From contig NZ_JAIUZY010000009.1 of NCBI RefSeq assembly GCF_020171625.1, forward strand, positions 124,001 through 188,000: a DNA stretch of 64,000 nucleotides. The letters are read 5' to 3'. A program made the position numbers and the translations under genes. The notes beneath the pieces were generated by a model, which saw nothing but the letters and a program-made list of their open reading frames with translations, had not been told where the DNA came from and made no database searches. How positions within the stretch are numbered: the stretch's first letter is position 1; the number at the start of each line of letters is the position of its first letter. The stretch comes from Salipiger bermudensis (GTDB taxonomy: Bacteria > Pseudomonadota > Alphaproteobacteria > Rhodobacterales > Rhodobacteraceae). Shown here one piece after another: positions 53,674-63,222 of the stretch.

Positions 53674-55269
53674 TCAGACCACGTCGAACTCGAGCGGCTT
53701 CACCTGACGGAACAGGCCGGTCGCCTTGAGCGCATCGACCACCGAGGCATCCATCGCCTCGTCGAGATAGGCGATGGCGATGGCCTCACCACCCTGCGCC
53801 GAGCGGCCGAGGGTGAAGTTGGCGAGGTTGACCTTGTGCTCGCCCAGCATCGTGCCGAGCTTGCCGATGATGCCCGGCACGTCCTCGTTGGTGGTATAGA
53901 GCATGTGCTCGCCGACCTCGGCATCGATGTTGATGCCCTTGATCTGGATGAAGCGCGGCTTGCCATCCGAGAACACGGTGCCGGCGATCGAGCGCTCGCG
54001 CTTCTCGGTGGTCACGGCGACCTTGATGTAGCCCTCGAACACGCCGGACTGCTCCTGACGGGTGGTGGCGATCTGGATGCCGCGCTCCTTGGCGATGACC
54101 GGCGCGGAGACCATGTTCACCTCGGGGCTGCTGGCCTTCATGATGCCCGCGATCAGCGCGCAGTTCAGCGCCTCGAGGTTCATCGTGGCGGCCTCGCCGT
54201 CATAGGTGATGTTGATCGCCTTCACCGCCTCTTCGGTCATCTGGCCGATGAAGCCGCCGAGATGCTCGGCCACCTTGATCCACGGGCCCATGACCTTGGC
54301 TTCCTCGGCGGTCACCGACGGCATGTTGAGCGCGTTGCTGACGGCGCCGGTGAGCAAATAGTCCGACATCTGCTCGGCCACCTGCAGGGCGACGTTCTCC
54401 TGCGCCTCGGTGGTCGAGGCGCCGAGATGCGGCGTGCAGACCACGTTCGGCAGACCGAAGAGCGGGTTCTCCTTGGCGGGTTCCTCGGCGAACACGTCGA
54501 AGGCGGCGCCGGCCACGTGGCCCGACTTGATCAGCTCGGCCAGAGCGGCCTCGTCGACCAGACCGCCACGGGCACAGTTGATGATGCGCACGCCCTTTTT
54601 GGTCTTCTCGAGGTTCTCCTTCGAGAGGATGTTGCGGGTGCCGTCGGTCAGCGGCACGTGCAGGGTGATGAAATCGGCGCGGCGCAGCAGCTCGTCGAGC
54701 TCGACCTTCTCGACCTGCATCTGCGCGGCCTTCTCTTCCGACAGGAAGGGATCGTAGGCCACGACCTTCATCTTCAGGCCGCGGGCGCGGTCGCAGACGA
54801 TGCCGCCGATGTTGCCGGCGCCGATCACGCCGAGGGTCTTGGCGGTCAGCTCGGTGCCCATGAAGCGCGATTTCTCCCACTTGCCGGCCTGGGTCGAGGC
54901 GTCGGCGGCGGGGATCTGGCGGGCCACGGCGAACATCATCGCGATGGCGTGCTCGGCGGTGGTGATCATGTTGCCGAACGGCGTGTTCATCACGATCACG
55001 CCCTTCTTCGAGGCGGCTTCCTTGTCGACGTTGTCGGTGCCGATGCCGGCGCGGCCCACGACCTTGAGGTTGGTGGCGTGCTCGAGGATGGTCGGGGTCA
55101 CCTTGGTGGCCGAGCGGATGGCGAGGCCGTCATACTGGCCGATCACCTCGGCGAGCTTGTCCTTGTCCTTGCCGAGATCAGGCATGAAATCAACGTCGAT
55201 GCCGCGGTCGCGGAAGATCTGCACGGCGGTTTCGGAAAGCTTGTCGGAAACGAGAACCTTGGGGGCCAT
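53674..55269 (-). CDS. serA: D-3-phosphoglycerate dehydrogenase
   Basis: This 531-residue enzyme performs the first step of serine synthesis, oxidising 3-phosphoglycerate with NAD. A D-isomer hydroxyacid dehydrogenase core (about 1-315) has the NAD motif GVIGAGNIGGIVCDRA, the catalytic Arg/Glu regions (NCARGGLVDEAAL) and catalytic His (CTPHLGAST). An ASB/regulatory domain follows (about 320-450), then a C-terminal ACT domain (about 455-531) that usually binds serine. The long form is normal for this group. The ATG at 55269 matches family starts (APKVLVSDKLSE). It is downstream of serC in one unit, separated by 113 bp. Confidence 0.96.
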   Translation of the reverse strand: MAPKVLVSDKLSETAVQIFRDRGIDVDFMPDLGKDKDKLAEVIGQYDGLAIRSATKVTPTILEHATNLKVVGRAGIGTDNVDKEAASKKGVIVMNTPFGNMITTAEHAIAMMFAVARQIPAADASTQAGKWEKSRFMGTELTAKTLGVIGAGNIGGIVCDRARGLKMKVVAYDPFLSEEKAAQMQVEKVELDELLRRADFITLHVPLTDGTRNILSKENLEKTKKGVRIINCARGGLVDEAALAELIKSGHVAGAAFDVFAEEPAKENPLFGLPNVVCTPHLGASTTEAQENVALQVAEQMSDYLLTGAVSNALNMPSVTAEEAKVMGPWIKVAEHLGGFIGQMTEEAVKAINITYDGEAATMNLEALNCALIAGIMKASSPEVNMVSAPVIAKERGIQIATTRQEQSGVFEGYIKVAVTTEKRERSIAGTVFSDGKPRFIQIKGINIDAEVGEHMLYTTNEDVPGIIGKLGTMLGEHKVNLANFTLGRSAQGGEAIAIAYLDEAMDASVVDALKATGLFRQVKPLEFDVV

Positions 55270-55382
55270 TGGGCTTGTCCTTTGGATATGATGAGAGAAC
55301 ACGGTGGGCGCTCCGGCCCGCTCCGCACTGTCATTCAGGTATTCTTGGGGGGTCGGGTAGGCGCATCGCCCACCCTTTTGGA

Positions 55383-56537
55383 TCACGCGGTCGCGGTCTG
55401 CGCTTCGAGCACGTCCTCGAAGGCCCACTTGAGCCAGAGGGTCAGCGCCTCGACATCCGACGCCTCGACGGTGGCACCGCACCAGACGCGCAGGCCGGCG
55501 GGAGCATCGCGATACGCGCCGACATCGTAGGCGGCGTTGTAATCCTCGAGCTTCTTGGCCACCGCCTTGGCGAAGGCCGCGCCATCCGCGATGCGGTCAT
55601 CGGTGAACTTGAGGCACACGCTGGTGTTCGAGCGCGTCGCCGGGTCCACCGCGAGGTTGGCGATCCATTCGTTGCGGTCGCAGAAATCCCAGAGCACCTT
55701 GGCGTTGGTGTCGGCGCGCTCCATCAGCGCAGGCAGACCACCGATCTTGCGCGCCCACTCGAGCGCCACGAGGTAGTCCTCGACCGCAAGCATGGACGGC
55801 GTGTTGATGGTTTCACCGCGGAAGATGCCGTCGATCAGCTTGCCGCCCTTGGTCAGGCGGAAAATCTTCGGCAGCGGCCACGCGGGGGTGTAGCTTTCCA
55901 GACGCTCGACGGCGCGCGGGCTGAGGATCAGCATCCCGTGAGCCGCTTCGCCGCCCATCACCTTCTGCCAGGAGAAGGTAGTCACGTCGAGCTTGTCCCA
56001 CGGCAGGTCCTGCGCGAAGGCCGCCGAGGTGGCGTCGCAGATCGTCAGGCCCTCGCGGTCGGCGGGGATCTTGTCGCCGTTCGGCACACGCACGCCGGAG
56101 GTGGTGCCGTTCCAGGTGAAGACGACGTCGGTGTTGAAGTCGATCTCGGCGAAGTCGACGATCTCGCCGTAATCGGCGGTCTTCACCTCGGCGTCGATCT
56201 TGAGCTGCTTGACCACGTCGGTGACCCAGCCTGCGCCAAAGCTCTCCCACGCCACCATGGTGGCCTTGCGGGCGCCGAGCATCGACCACATCGCCATTTC
56301 GACGGCGCCGGTGTCGGAGGCCGGCACGATGCCGATCTGGTAGTCAGCGGGGATGTTGAGGATCTCGCGGGTGCCCTCGATCGCCGCTTTCAGCTTGTCC
56401 TTGCCGACCTTGGCACGGTGCGAGCGGCCGAGCGGAGCGTCGGCGAGCATGTCCAGCGAATACTGGGGGATCTTGGCACAGGGGCCAGAAGAAAAACGCG
56501 GGTTTGCCGGCCGCGTGGACGGGTGCTTGGTAGCCAT
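55383..56537 (-). CDS. serC: Phosphoserine aminotransferase
   Basis: This 384-residue class V PLP aminotransferase makes phosphoserine from 3-phosphohydroxypyruvate (second step of serine synthesis). [13 protein letters not shown] starts the fold, and the PLP lysine lies in [16 protein letters not shown]. The alphaproteobacterial form is longer than E. coli SerC. It is preceded by a structured leader whose last stem includes the A of the start codon, so translation is probably controlled. It is the first gene of the serC-serA unit. Confidence 0.95.
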   Translation of the reverse strand: MATKHPSTRPANPRFSSGPCAKIPQYSLDMLADAPLGRSHRAKVGKDKLKAAIEGTREILNIPADYQIGIVPASDTGAVEMAMWSMLGARKATMVAWESFGAGWVTDVVKQLKIDAEVKTADYGEIVDFAEIDFNTDVVFTWNGTTSGVRVPNGDKIPADREGLTICDATSAAFAQDLPWDKLDVTTFSWQKVMGGEAAHGMLILSPRAVERLESYTPAWPLPKIFRLTKGGKLIDGIFRGETINTPSMLAVEDYLVALEWARKIGGLPALMERADTNAKVLWDFCDRNEWIANLAVDPATRSNTSVCLKFTDDRIADGAAFAKAVAKKLEDYNAAYDVGAYRDAPAGLRVWCGATVEASDVEALTLWLKWAFEDVLEAQTATA

Positions 56538-56610
56538 ATCTGCCTAACCTTCCAGATAGATGCCCCTCGTTGGGGAGGGGTGTCCCGCCGCTGGAGCTAC
56601 GCCCCTCCAT
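56535..56610 (-). ncRNA. serC leader, serC-RNA-motif-like cis-regulatory element
   Basis: On the minus strand, just before serC, three pairings are visible. P1 joins 56602-56608 with 56574-56580 (GGAGGGG/CCCCTCC). P2 joins 56575-56580 with 56563-56568 (CCCCTC/GAGGGG, 6-nt loop) and competes with P1 for the same bases. P3 joins 56553-56558 with 56537-56542 (TATCTG/CAGATA), with the ribosome-binding segment GGAAGGTTAGG in its loop and the A of ATG in the stem. A serC RNA motif upstream of serC in alphaproteobacteria is described in the literature; the match here is by position and architecture, not by alignment. Confidence 0.6.
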
Positions 56611-56946
56611 CCGACAAAGCAAGCAAATCTTTCTGCCGATTGTGAGGGATATCGCGGCGGCGACCCCGATCCCGGTGCCGAATGCCGCGCCGGGGAAACC
56701 GCCGGCGCCCATACGAAACACGCGTTTCCCCAAGGAAATCACGGCCGGCGGCACGGGGCCGAAACCGGCGCATCGGTGCAGCTTTGCGACATGCGATTTC
56801 GGCCCTATGCCACACGTCCGGCCCGTCACAGGCGCCTCCGACCATGGGCGGACGCCGCGAATCACCGGCCCGCGCACCGGCCTTTTCTTGCAAGCCCAGC
56901 GCTGCGGCGATACAAAGAGGGCCACTCAGGGCAACGGACAGGTCGC
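56611..56946. other. Intergenic region between serC leader and fur
   Basis: About 330 bp without a credible gene. It must contain the divergent promoters of serC-serA and fur-cobQ. No clear terminator or repeat was seen. Confidence 0.5.
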
Positions 56947-57369
56947 ATGACTGCGGAAACAACCGACTTCGCCGAGGCGCTACGCGCCGCGGGGCTGCGC
57001 GTGACGCAGCAGCGTCTGCGCGTGCTGTCGATCCTGATGCAGGCGCAGGACCATCCCAATGCCGACGAGGTCTTCACCCGTGCCCGCGAGATCGATGGCT
57101 CGGTCTCCTTCGCCACCGTCTACCGCACGCTCTCGGCGCTCGAGGAGGCGGGGCTGATCCAGCGGCTCAGCTTCGAGAACGAGCCGGCCCGCTTTGAGGT
57201 CATGCCCTCTGCCGATCACGACCACCTTGTCGACATCGACACCGGCGAGGTGATCGAGATCACCAGCGACGAGATCAACCGCCTGCGCGCCGAGCTGGTA
57301 GCGCGACTGGGCTACGAGATCGTCAGCCAGCACACCCTGATCCGCGCCCGTCGCAAACCCGACGCCTGA
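56947..57369 (+). CDS. Fur-family metalloregulator
   Basis: This 140-residue Fur-type repressor has an N-terminal winged helix (about 5-85, [19 protein letters not shown], ...[23 protein letters not shown]) and a C-terminal dimer and metal domain ([22 protein letters not shown]-like [11 protein letters not shown]). The structural CxxC zinc cysteines are absent, as in alphaproteobacterial Fur/Mur, where the metal can be iron or manganese. Irr-type heme motifs are not obvious. It is 7 bp upstream of cobQ and about 2.5 kb from a siderophore-type transporter. Confidence 0.85.
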   Translation: MTAETTDFAEALRAAGLRVTQQRLRVLSILMQAQDHPNADEVFTRAREIDGSVSFATVYRTLSALEEAGLIQRLSFENEPARFEVMPSADHDHLVDIDTGEVIEITSDEINRLRAELVARLGYEIVSQHTLIRARRKPDA

Positions 57370-57376
57370 GTTCGCC

Positions 57377-58819
57377 ATGACCGCGCTGATGATCCAGGGC
57401 ACCGGCTCCAACGTGGGCAAGTCGCTGCTGGTCGCGGGGCTGTGCCGGGCCGCCCGGCGGCGCGGCCTCGACGTGGCGCCGTTCAAGCCGCAGAACATGT
57501 CCAACAATGCCGCCGTGACCGCCGATGGCGGCGAGATCGGTCGCGCCCAGGCGCTGCAGGCGCTGGCCTGCGGGCTGGCGCCGCAGTGTGACATGAACCC
57601 GGTGCTGCTGAAGCCTCAGACCGACACCGGCGCGCAGGTGGTGGTGCAGGGCAAGCGGGTCGCGACCAGCGAGGCGCGCGATTACGGCGCGCTGAAACCC
57701 CGCCTGCTCGGGGCGGTGCTTGAAAGCTTCGCCCGGCTCCGCGCCCGGCACGATCTGGTGATCGTCGAGGGCGCAGGCAGCCCGGCCGAGATCAACCTCC
57801 GCCCGCGCGACATCGCCAATATGGGCTTTGCCCGCGCCGCCCAAGTGCCAGTGGTGCTTGCCGGCGATATCGACCGGGGCGGCGTGATCGCGCAGATCGT
57901 CGGCACGCAGGCGGTGCTCGACCCGGACGATGCCGCGATGGTGAAGGGCTTCCTCATCAACCGCTTCCGCGGCGACCTCAGGCTCTTTGACGACGGCTTC
58001 CGGATGATCGAGGCCCGCACCGGCTGGCCCGGCTTCGGCACCCTGCCTTGGTTCCCGGACGCGTGGAAGCTGCCTGCCGAAGACGCGGTCGACATCCATA
58101 CTCCGCGTCGGACCGAGGGGCTGCACGTGGTCTGCCTCGCGCTGTCGCGGATCGCCAACTTCGACGATCTCGACCCGCTGGCGCAGGAGCCCGGAGTGCG
58201 GCTCACCATGCTGGGGCCGGGACGCGCCATTCCCGGCAACGCGGATCTGGTGATCCTGCCCGGCAGCAAGTCGACCCGCGGCGACCTCGCCTTCCTGCGC
58301 GCGCAGGGCTGGGACGTGGACCTCGCCGCGCATGTCCGGCGCGGCGGGCATGTGCTGGGGATCTGCGGTGGATACCAGATGCTTGGCCGCAGCGTCGCCG
58401 ATCCCGAGGGGATCGAAGGGCCGCCCGGCACGACGCAGGGCCTCGGCCTGCTCGAGATCGACACGGTGATGACCGGCGACAAGCGCCTCACCGAGACCCG
58501 AGCCACCCATGCGGCGACCGGTCGGGCATTCCGCGGCTACGAGATCCATATCGGCCGCAGCGACGGCCCGGATCGCGCCCGGCCCTTCGCGCATGTCGCA
58601 GGGCAGCCGGAAGGTGCTGCGACCCCCGATGGCCGCATCGCGGGCAGCTACCTGCACGGCATGTTCCGCGACGACGGCTTCCGCGCGGCGTGGCTTGCGG
58701 GCTTCGGGGTGCAGAGTGCGGGGCGCTACGACAGCACAGTCGAGGCGGTGCTCGACGGGCTGGCCGAGCACATGGAAGCCCATCTCGACGTGACGGGCCT
58801 GCTGGCGCTGGCGCGTTAG
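57377..58819 (+). CDS. cobQ: Cobyric acid synthase (cobyric acid a,c-... amidating, CobQ)
   Basis: This 480-residue enzyme amidates adenosylcobyrinate diamide at four positions in cobalamin synthesis. An N-terminal dethiobiotin-synthetase-like ATPase domain ([29 protein letters not shown]) is followed by a type 1 glutamine amidotransferase domain. Its nucleophile Cys330 lies in [12 protein letters not shown] and His in GSYLHGMF. Upstream fur is 7 bp away, an operon arrangement. No other cob genes are in the window. Confidence 0.95.
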   Translation: MTALMIQGTGSNVGKSLLVAGLCRAARRRGLDVAPFKPQNMSNNAAVTADGGEIGRAQALQALACGLAPQCDMNPVLLKPQTDTGAQVVVQGKRVATSEARDYGALKPRLLGAVLESFARLRARHDLVIVEGAGSPAEINLRPRDIANMGFARAAQVPVVLAGDIDRGGVIAQIVGTQAVLDPDDAAMVKGFLINRFRGDLRLFDDGFRMIEARTGWPGFGTLPWFPDAWKLPAEDAVDIHTPRRTEGLHVVCLALSRIANFDDLDPLAQEPGVRLTMLGPGRAIPGNADLVILPGSKSTRGDLAFLRAQGWDVDLAAHVRRGGHVLGICGGYQMLGRSVADPEGIEGPPGTTQGLGLLEIDTVMTGDKRLTETRATHAATGRAFRGYEIHIGRSDGPDRARPFAHVAGQPEGAATPDGRIAGSYLHGMFRDDGFRAAWLAGFGVQSAGRYDSTVEAVLDGLAEHMEAHLDVTGLLALAR

Positions 58820-59084
58820 CGACCCGGACGGCGCGGACGCGCCGCCCCACACGGCCTTGCCATGACCGGAGCGGCCCCCCCCTGCCCTCGTCACGTCAGC
58901 CAGCATCAAGGCGTCTCGCCTGACCCTCCGGGAGTCGACGACAGCCGCGGCGACGATGTCGCACCGAAAAAACCGGCGCGACGCCCTCATCACCGCGACG
59001 ATGCGTGTCCCGCTAAGACCTCAAGAGAGACAGAACAGGCGCGGGCCGCATGGCCCGCCCCGCCCGCCGTCCGCTGCCGCCCGG

Positions 59085-59369
59085 TCAGGCCCAGCTCATG
59101 CCCTCGAACCCCTCGCGGAAGGCGAAGCGCTTGAGGTGGTCGTCGATGACGGAGCGCGCGCGCGCGAGGCCCTCTTCGGTCTCGGCGCTGATCTCCACCT
59201 GCAGCGCCTCGGCGCTGGCGCTGAGACGCGCCGGCCCCGCCGGCAGCGCGGCGCGCCCCTGTGTTTCGTCGTACTCCACCGCCACCTTGTGCGCGAAGTG
59301 CTTACAGAGCTGCTGAAGGTATTTCGACGCGTTCGGCGTCTGGAACGTGCCGGTTTGGTGCAGGGTCAT
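59085..59369 (-). CDS. DUF2218 domain protein
   Basis: This 94-residue protein of the DUF2218 family (FQTPNASKYLQQLCKHFAHKVAVEYDETQGRAALP...ARSVIDDHLKRFAFREGFEGMSW) is small, soluble and likely cytoplasmic. Members are often encoded beside iron-siderophore or heme uptake genes, as here, and may help release iron. No activity is established. It is divergent from the siderophore-type binding protein gene, with an iron-operator-like palindrome between. GGAGG lies before the ATG. Confidence 0.85.
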   Translation of the reverse strand: MTLHQTGTFQTPNASKYLQQLCKHFAHKVAVEYDETQGRAALPAGPARLSASAEALQVEISAETEEGLARARSVIDDHLKRFAFREGFEGMSWA

Positions 59370-59383
59370 CGCGGGCCTCCAAA

Positions 59384-59404
59384 AGTTGATAATTTAGGTC
59401 AACT
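59384..59404. promoter_or_regulatory. Candidate iron-responsive operator (TGA-N9-TCA palindrome)
   Basis: AGTTGA-N9-TCAACT has perfect 6-bp half sites, containing TGA-N9-TCA as described for RirA-type iron-responsive operators in alphaproteobacteria. It sits between the divergent DUF2218 gene and the siderophore-type ABC operon, so it could repress both when iron is plentiful. Confidence 0.6.
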
Positions 59405-59505
59405 ACAGCATTGCAGGCCGGAGAAACAATCCGTTATCAGGGGATCAGCCTCGCGAAGCCGGCCGACGCCATGCCACGCACCCATCCATCACCGGGAGTG
59501 TTCTC

Positions 59506-60414
59506 ATGCGTCCTATGCTGTTTGCCGGGCTTCTTGCCTGCACCTTCTCTGCCCCTGCCCTTGCCGAAACTGTCACCGTCGAGACCGCCGTCGGCGCGAC
59601 GGAGGTGCCCGCGCGGCCCGAATCCGTCGTCGTCTTCGATGCCGCCGCGGTCGACACCATCGCCGCCCTCGGCCAGCCGATCGCCGGCCTGCCCAGCCCG
59701 CTCTACCTTGACGGAATCGACGCGGCGAAGGCCTCGGCCGAGGTGGTCGGCACCCTGTTCGAGCCGGATTTCGAGGCGCTCGCGGTGATGCAGCCCGACC
59801 TCATCGTTGTCGGCGGGCGGTCCTCCGAGCAGCGCGCGCCGCTGAGCCAGATCGCCCCTACGATCGACATGACGATCTGGGGTGAGGACATGGTGGCACA
59901 GGCGCGCGACCGGATCGCCGCCTACGGCACCCTGTTCGGCAAGGAGGACGCGGCGGCCCAGCTGACCGAGACGCTCGACGCCAAGATCGAGGCGGCCCGC
60001 GCCGCCGTCGCCGGCAAGGGCGACGGACTCATCCTGCTGACCAATGGCGGCAAGATCTCGGCCTATGGTGCCAACAGCCGCTTCGGCTGGCTGCACGGCG
60101 CGCTCGATCTTCCCGAGGCGCATCCGGGCCTGTCGGACGACACCCACGGACAGGCGATCTCGTTCGAGTTCATCGCCGAGACCGATCCGGACTGGCTGCT
60201 GGTGATCGACCGCGCCGCCGCCATCGGCGCCGATGGCGAGGCCGCCGCCGCGACCCTCGACAACCCGCTCGTGGCGCGCAGCACCGCCGCGCAGGAAGGC
60301 CAGATCGTCTATCTCGACGCCGCGCCCCTGTACATCTCGGGCGGCGGCGCCAGCTCGATGATGCACACGCTCGACGAGATCATCTCGGCCTTCGGCGCCG
60401 ACAGCGAGAGCTGA
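59506..60414 (+). CDS. Siderophore-type ABC transporter substrate-binding protein (FatB/CeuE-like)
   Basis: This 302-residue periplasmic binding protein has a signal peptide (about 1-20, MRPMLFAGLLACTFSAPALA). A class III binding fold follows, with N-lobe around ARPESVVVFDAAAVDTIAALG and QPDLIVVGGRSSEQ, a backbone helix, and C-lobe (KISAYGANSRFGWLHGALDL). It resembles FatB/CeuE/VctP-type binders of catecholate or mixed siderophores. It is the first gene of a four-gene operon and GGGAG precedes the ATG. An iron-operator-like palindrome lies about 100 bp upstream. Confidence 0.9.
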   Translation: MRPMLFAGLLACTFSAPALAETVTVETAVGATEVPARPESVVVFDAAAVDTIAALGQPIAGLPSPLYLDGIDAAKASAEVVGTLFEPDFEALAVMQPDLIVVGGRSSEQRAPLSQIAPTIDMTIWGEDMVAQARDRIAAYGTLFGKEDAAAQLTETLDAKIEAARAAVAGKGDGLILLTNGGKISAYGANSRFGWLHGALDLPEAHPGLSDDTHGQAISFEFIAETDPDWLLVIDRAAAIGADGEAAAATLDNPLVARSTAAQEGQIVYLDAAPLYISGGGASSMMHTLDEIISAFGADSES

Positions 60415-60420
60415 TCAAAG

Positions 60421-61356
60421 TTGCGCCTCTGGACCCTCACCTTTGCCCTGCTGGCCGCGCTCGTCGTGGTCAGCCTGTCGCTCGGCGCGGCCTCGTTCGG
60501 CGATGATGCCGGGTGGCTGCTGATGGTGAGCCGCATCCCCCGCACCGCCGCGGCGCTGCTCGCCGGGGCGGGGCTCGCGCTGGCGGGGGTGGTGGTTCAG
60601 CAGGTGGTGCAGAACCGGCTGGTCGAACCCTCCCTCACCGGCGCGCCGGAGGCGTCGATGCTGGGGCTTCTGGCGGTGACGCTGATCGTGCCGGGCATGG
60701 CGGTGGCCGGAAAGATGCTGATCGCGGCGGCCTCGGCGCTTCTGGGCATGATCGGCTACCTCGCGCTTGCGGCGCGTCTGCCGCGCGAGGACCCGATGCT
60801 GCTGCCCATCGTGGGCATCGTCTATGGCGGCATCATCGGCGCGGTCTGCGTCTACATCGCCTGGGCGACCGACCTGATGCAGTTCCTTGGCGCGTGGCAA
60901 CTGGGCGAGTTCTCGGGCGTGATGATCGGGCGCTACGAGTGGCTCTGGGCGATCGCGGCGCTGGCGGTGCTCCTATACGTCATCGCCGACCGCATCACCA
61001 TTCTCGGGCTCGGCGAGGCGCAGGCCCGCAGCCTCGGGCTCGACTATGCGCAGACCCGCGCGCTGGGTTTGGTGGTGGTGTCGGTGATCACCGCGCTGGT
61101 GCTGGTCACCGTGGGCGGCTTTCCCTTCGTCGGCCTCGTGGCGCCGAACCTCATCGCGCGCTGGCGTGGCGACAACCTGCGCGCCAACCTGCCGCTGATC
61201 GCGGTGGGCGGCGGCCTGCTGCTGCTGACCGCCGACATCATCGGGCGCGCCATCCGCTACCCGTTCGAGATCCCCGCCGCCACCGTCGTCGCGGTGTTCG
61301 GCGCCGGTGTCTTCCTCTGGCTGCTGCACGCGGCCCCGGCGCGCCGTCATGGCTGA
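60421..61356 (+). CDS. FecCD-family iron-siderophore ABC permease (first)
   Basis: This 311-residue permease has eight to ten predicted transmembrane helices and FecCD signatures: SRIPRTAAALLAGAGLALAGVVVQQVVQN, LGLDYAQTRALGL and GLVAPNLIARWRGDN. The start is TTG at 60421; no ATG is close. It forms a heterodimer with the next permease and overlaps its start by 8 nt. Confidence 0.92.
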   Translation: MRLWTLTFALLAALVVVSLSLGAASFGDDAGWLLMVSRIPRTAAALLAGAGLALAGVVVQQVVQNRLVEPSLTGAPEASMLGLLAVTLIVPGMAVAGKMLIAAASALLGMIGYLALAARLPREDPMLLPIVGIVYGGIIGAVCVYIAWATDLMQFLGAWQLGEFSGVMIGRYEWLWAIAALAVLLYVIADRITILGLGEAQARSLGLDYAQTRALGLVVVSVITALVLVTVGGFPFVGLVAPNLIARWRGDNLRANLPLIAVGGGLLLLTADIIGRAIRYPFEIPAATVVAVFGAGVFLWLLHAAPARRHG

Positions 61357-62293
61357 GCGGCGCGTCCTCTGGCTTGCGCTTGCCCTTCTGGTTCTGTGCG
61401 GCGCCTTCCTTGCGTGGCACCTGCGCGCGCCGATGGGTTTCATCCTCGGGCTGCGCGCCGCGAAGCTCGGCGCGCTGGTCTGTGTCGGCGCGGCCACCGG
61501 CGCCGCGACGGTGCTGTTCCAGACCGTCGCCGGCAACCGGCTGCTGACCCCGGGCCTCGTGGGCTTCGACGCGCTCTTCGTGCTGATGCAGACGCTCCTC
61601 GTCCTGCTGCTGGGCGGCGTCGGGGCGGCGGCGATCCCCGCCGGGCCGCGCTTCCTGATGGAGGTCGCTGCCCTCGGTGCGGCTTCGGTGGCGCTCTTCG
61701 GCCTGCTGCTGCGGCGCGATGCGCGCGACATCACCCGGATGATCCTCACGGGGATCATCCTTGGCGTGCTGCTGCGCGGGCTGGCAAGCATGGTGCAGCG
61801 GCTGATGGACCCGTCGGATTTCGCCGTCGTGCAACAGGCGATGTTCGCCAGCTTCGGACGGGTCGACCCGCAGCAGCTGGCGTTCTCGGCGGTGGTGCTG
61901 CTGGCGGCGCTGGCGGTCGCGCTGCGCATGGCCCCGGCGCTGGACGTGGCGGGCCTTGGGCGAGACACCGCCCGCGGGCTGGGGCTCGACCACGACCGCG
62001 TGGTGATGACGGCGCTGCTGCTGATGGCGGCGATGGTCTCGGTCGCGACGGCGCTGGTCGGGCCGATCACATTCCTCGGCCTGCTGACCGCCAGCCTCGC
62101 GCGGCAGGTCACCGGCAGCCACCGCCATGCCGTCCTGCTGCCCGCCGCCGCCATTCTGGGCGCGCTGATCCTCGTCGCCGGGCAGTTCCTGTTCGAGCGC
62201 CTGATGGGCAGCCAGTCGGCGCTGGCGGTGATCGTCGAGTTCTTCGGCGGGCTGGTGTTCCTCTTCCTCGTGCTGAAACGGAGACGTCGATGA
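61349..62293 (+). CDS. FecCD-family iron-siderophore ABC permease (second)
   Basis: This 314-residue permease has the same fold: GAATGAATVLFQTVAGNRLLTPGLVGFDALF, RGLGLDHDRVVM and PITFLGLLTASLARQV. The ATG at 61349 overlaps the upstream permease by 8 nt, and its stop overlaps the ATPase start (ATGA). The C-terminus ends in a basic KRRRR tail. Confidence 0.92.
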   Translation: MAERRVLWLALALLVLCGAFLAWHLRAPMGFILGLRAAKLGALVCVGAATGAATVLFQTVAGNRLLTPGLVGFDALFVLMQTLLVLLLGGVGAAAIPAGPRFLMEVAALGAASVALFGLLLRRDARDITRMILTGIILGVLLRGLASMVQRLMDPSDFAVVQQAMFASFGRVDPQQLAFSAVVLLAALAVALRMAPALDVAGLGRDTARGLGLDHDRVVMTALLLMAAMVSVATALVGPITFLGLLTASLARQVTGSHRHAVLLPAAAILGALILVAGQFLFERLMGSQSALAVIVEFFGGLVFLFLVLKRRRR

Positions 62294-63045
62294 TCGAGAT
62301 TTCCTCGCTGAGCTACCATGCCGGACCGACCCCGATCCTGCACGAGATCTCGACCCGGATCGAGAGCGGCGGCATCACCGCGCTGATCGGCCCCAACGGT
62401 GCCGGCAAGTCGACCCTGCTGCACTGCATCTCGGGGCTGGAAACGCCGTCGGTGGGCAGCGTGCGGATCAACGGGATCGACCCGTTCTCCGTGCCGCACC
62501 GGCAGCGCGCCCGCACGGTGGCGCTGCTGCAGCAATCGCCGGCGCTGGTCAGCCGGCTGCGGGTGCGCGAGCTGGTGAGCTTCGGGCGCTGGCCGCACCA
62601 TCAGGGCCGGCCGCGCCGCGAGGACGAGGAGGCGGTGGACCGGGCGCTCGTGGCCTTCGCGCTGTCCGATCTGGCCGAGCGCACCATCGACACGCTGTCC
62701 GGCGGTCAGCGCCAGCGCGCCTTCATTGCCATGACCTACGCGCAGGACACGCCGTGGATGCTGCTCGACGAGCCGCTCAACGCGCTCGACCCGCGCCATG
62801 CGCGCGACCTGATGGCCCGGCTGCACGGGCTGTCGCGCGACGGGACGCGCAGCATCGTCATCGTGCTACACGACATCAACGCCGCGGCCGGCTGGGCGGA
62901 CCATATCGTGGCGATGAAGGACGGGCGGATCGTGGCGCAGGACGAGAGTGCGGCGGTGCTCACTGAAGATACACTGCGCGACGTGTTCGACACGCCGTTC
63001 GAGCTGTTGCACCATAAGGGCCGGCCCGTGGTGGTGGCGCGGTAA
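62290..63045 (+). CDS. Iron-siderophore ABC transporter ATPase
   Basis: This 251-residue ATPase of the FepC/CeuD type has Walker A GPNGAGKST, Q-loop LLQQSPA, signature LSGGQRQRAFIAMTYAQ, Walker B WMLLDEPLNALD and H-loop VLHDINAAAGWADH. It completes the importer begun at 59506. Terminator hairpin follows at 63141-63164. Confidence 0.94.
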   Translation: MIEISSLSYHAGPTPILHEISTRIESGGITALIGPNGAGKSTLLHCISGLETPSVGSVRINGIDPFSVPHRQRARTVALLQQSPALVSRLRVRELVSFGRWPHHQGRPRREDEEAVDRALVAFALSDLAERTIDTLSGGQRQRAFIAMTYAQDTPWMLLDEPLNALDPRHARDLMARLHGLSRDGTRSIVIVLHDINAAAGWADHIVAMKDGRIVAQDESAAVLTEDTLRDVFDTPFELLHHKGRPVVVAR

Positions 63046-63140
63046 AGGGCACGCGCGGGGGCTTGGGTCACGCGAGCCCATGTTAGATCGCGCGCCTTGT
63101 ATGATTTGGGCGCCGCCTCACCCGCAGTTGATGAGACGTG

Positions 63141-63169
63141 ACCCGCGCAACGGATCGCGCGGGTTTCCT
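63141..63169 (+). terminator. Terminator-like hairpin after the iron ABC operon
   Basis: The perfect 8-bp stem ACCCGCGC/GCGCGGGT has an 8-nt loop followed by a T-rich stretch (TTCCTT). Confidence 0.65.
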
Positions 63170-63222
63170 TTCGCGGCAGGCCGGCCAAGTCTTGGGATAT
63201 GCAAACCGCAGGACCCTCGCCC

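Noticed and set aside
53836-55530. 564-codon open frame opposite serA
   Set aside because: Shadow frame; serA on the minus strand has complete catalytic motifs.
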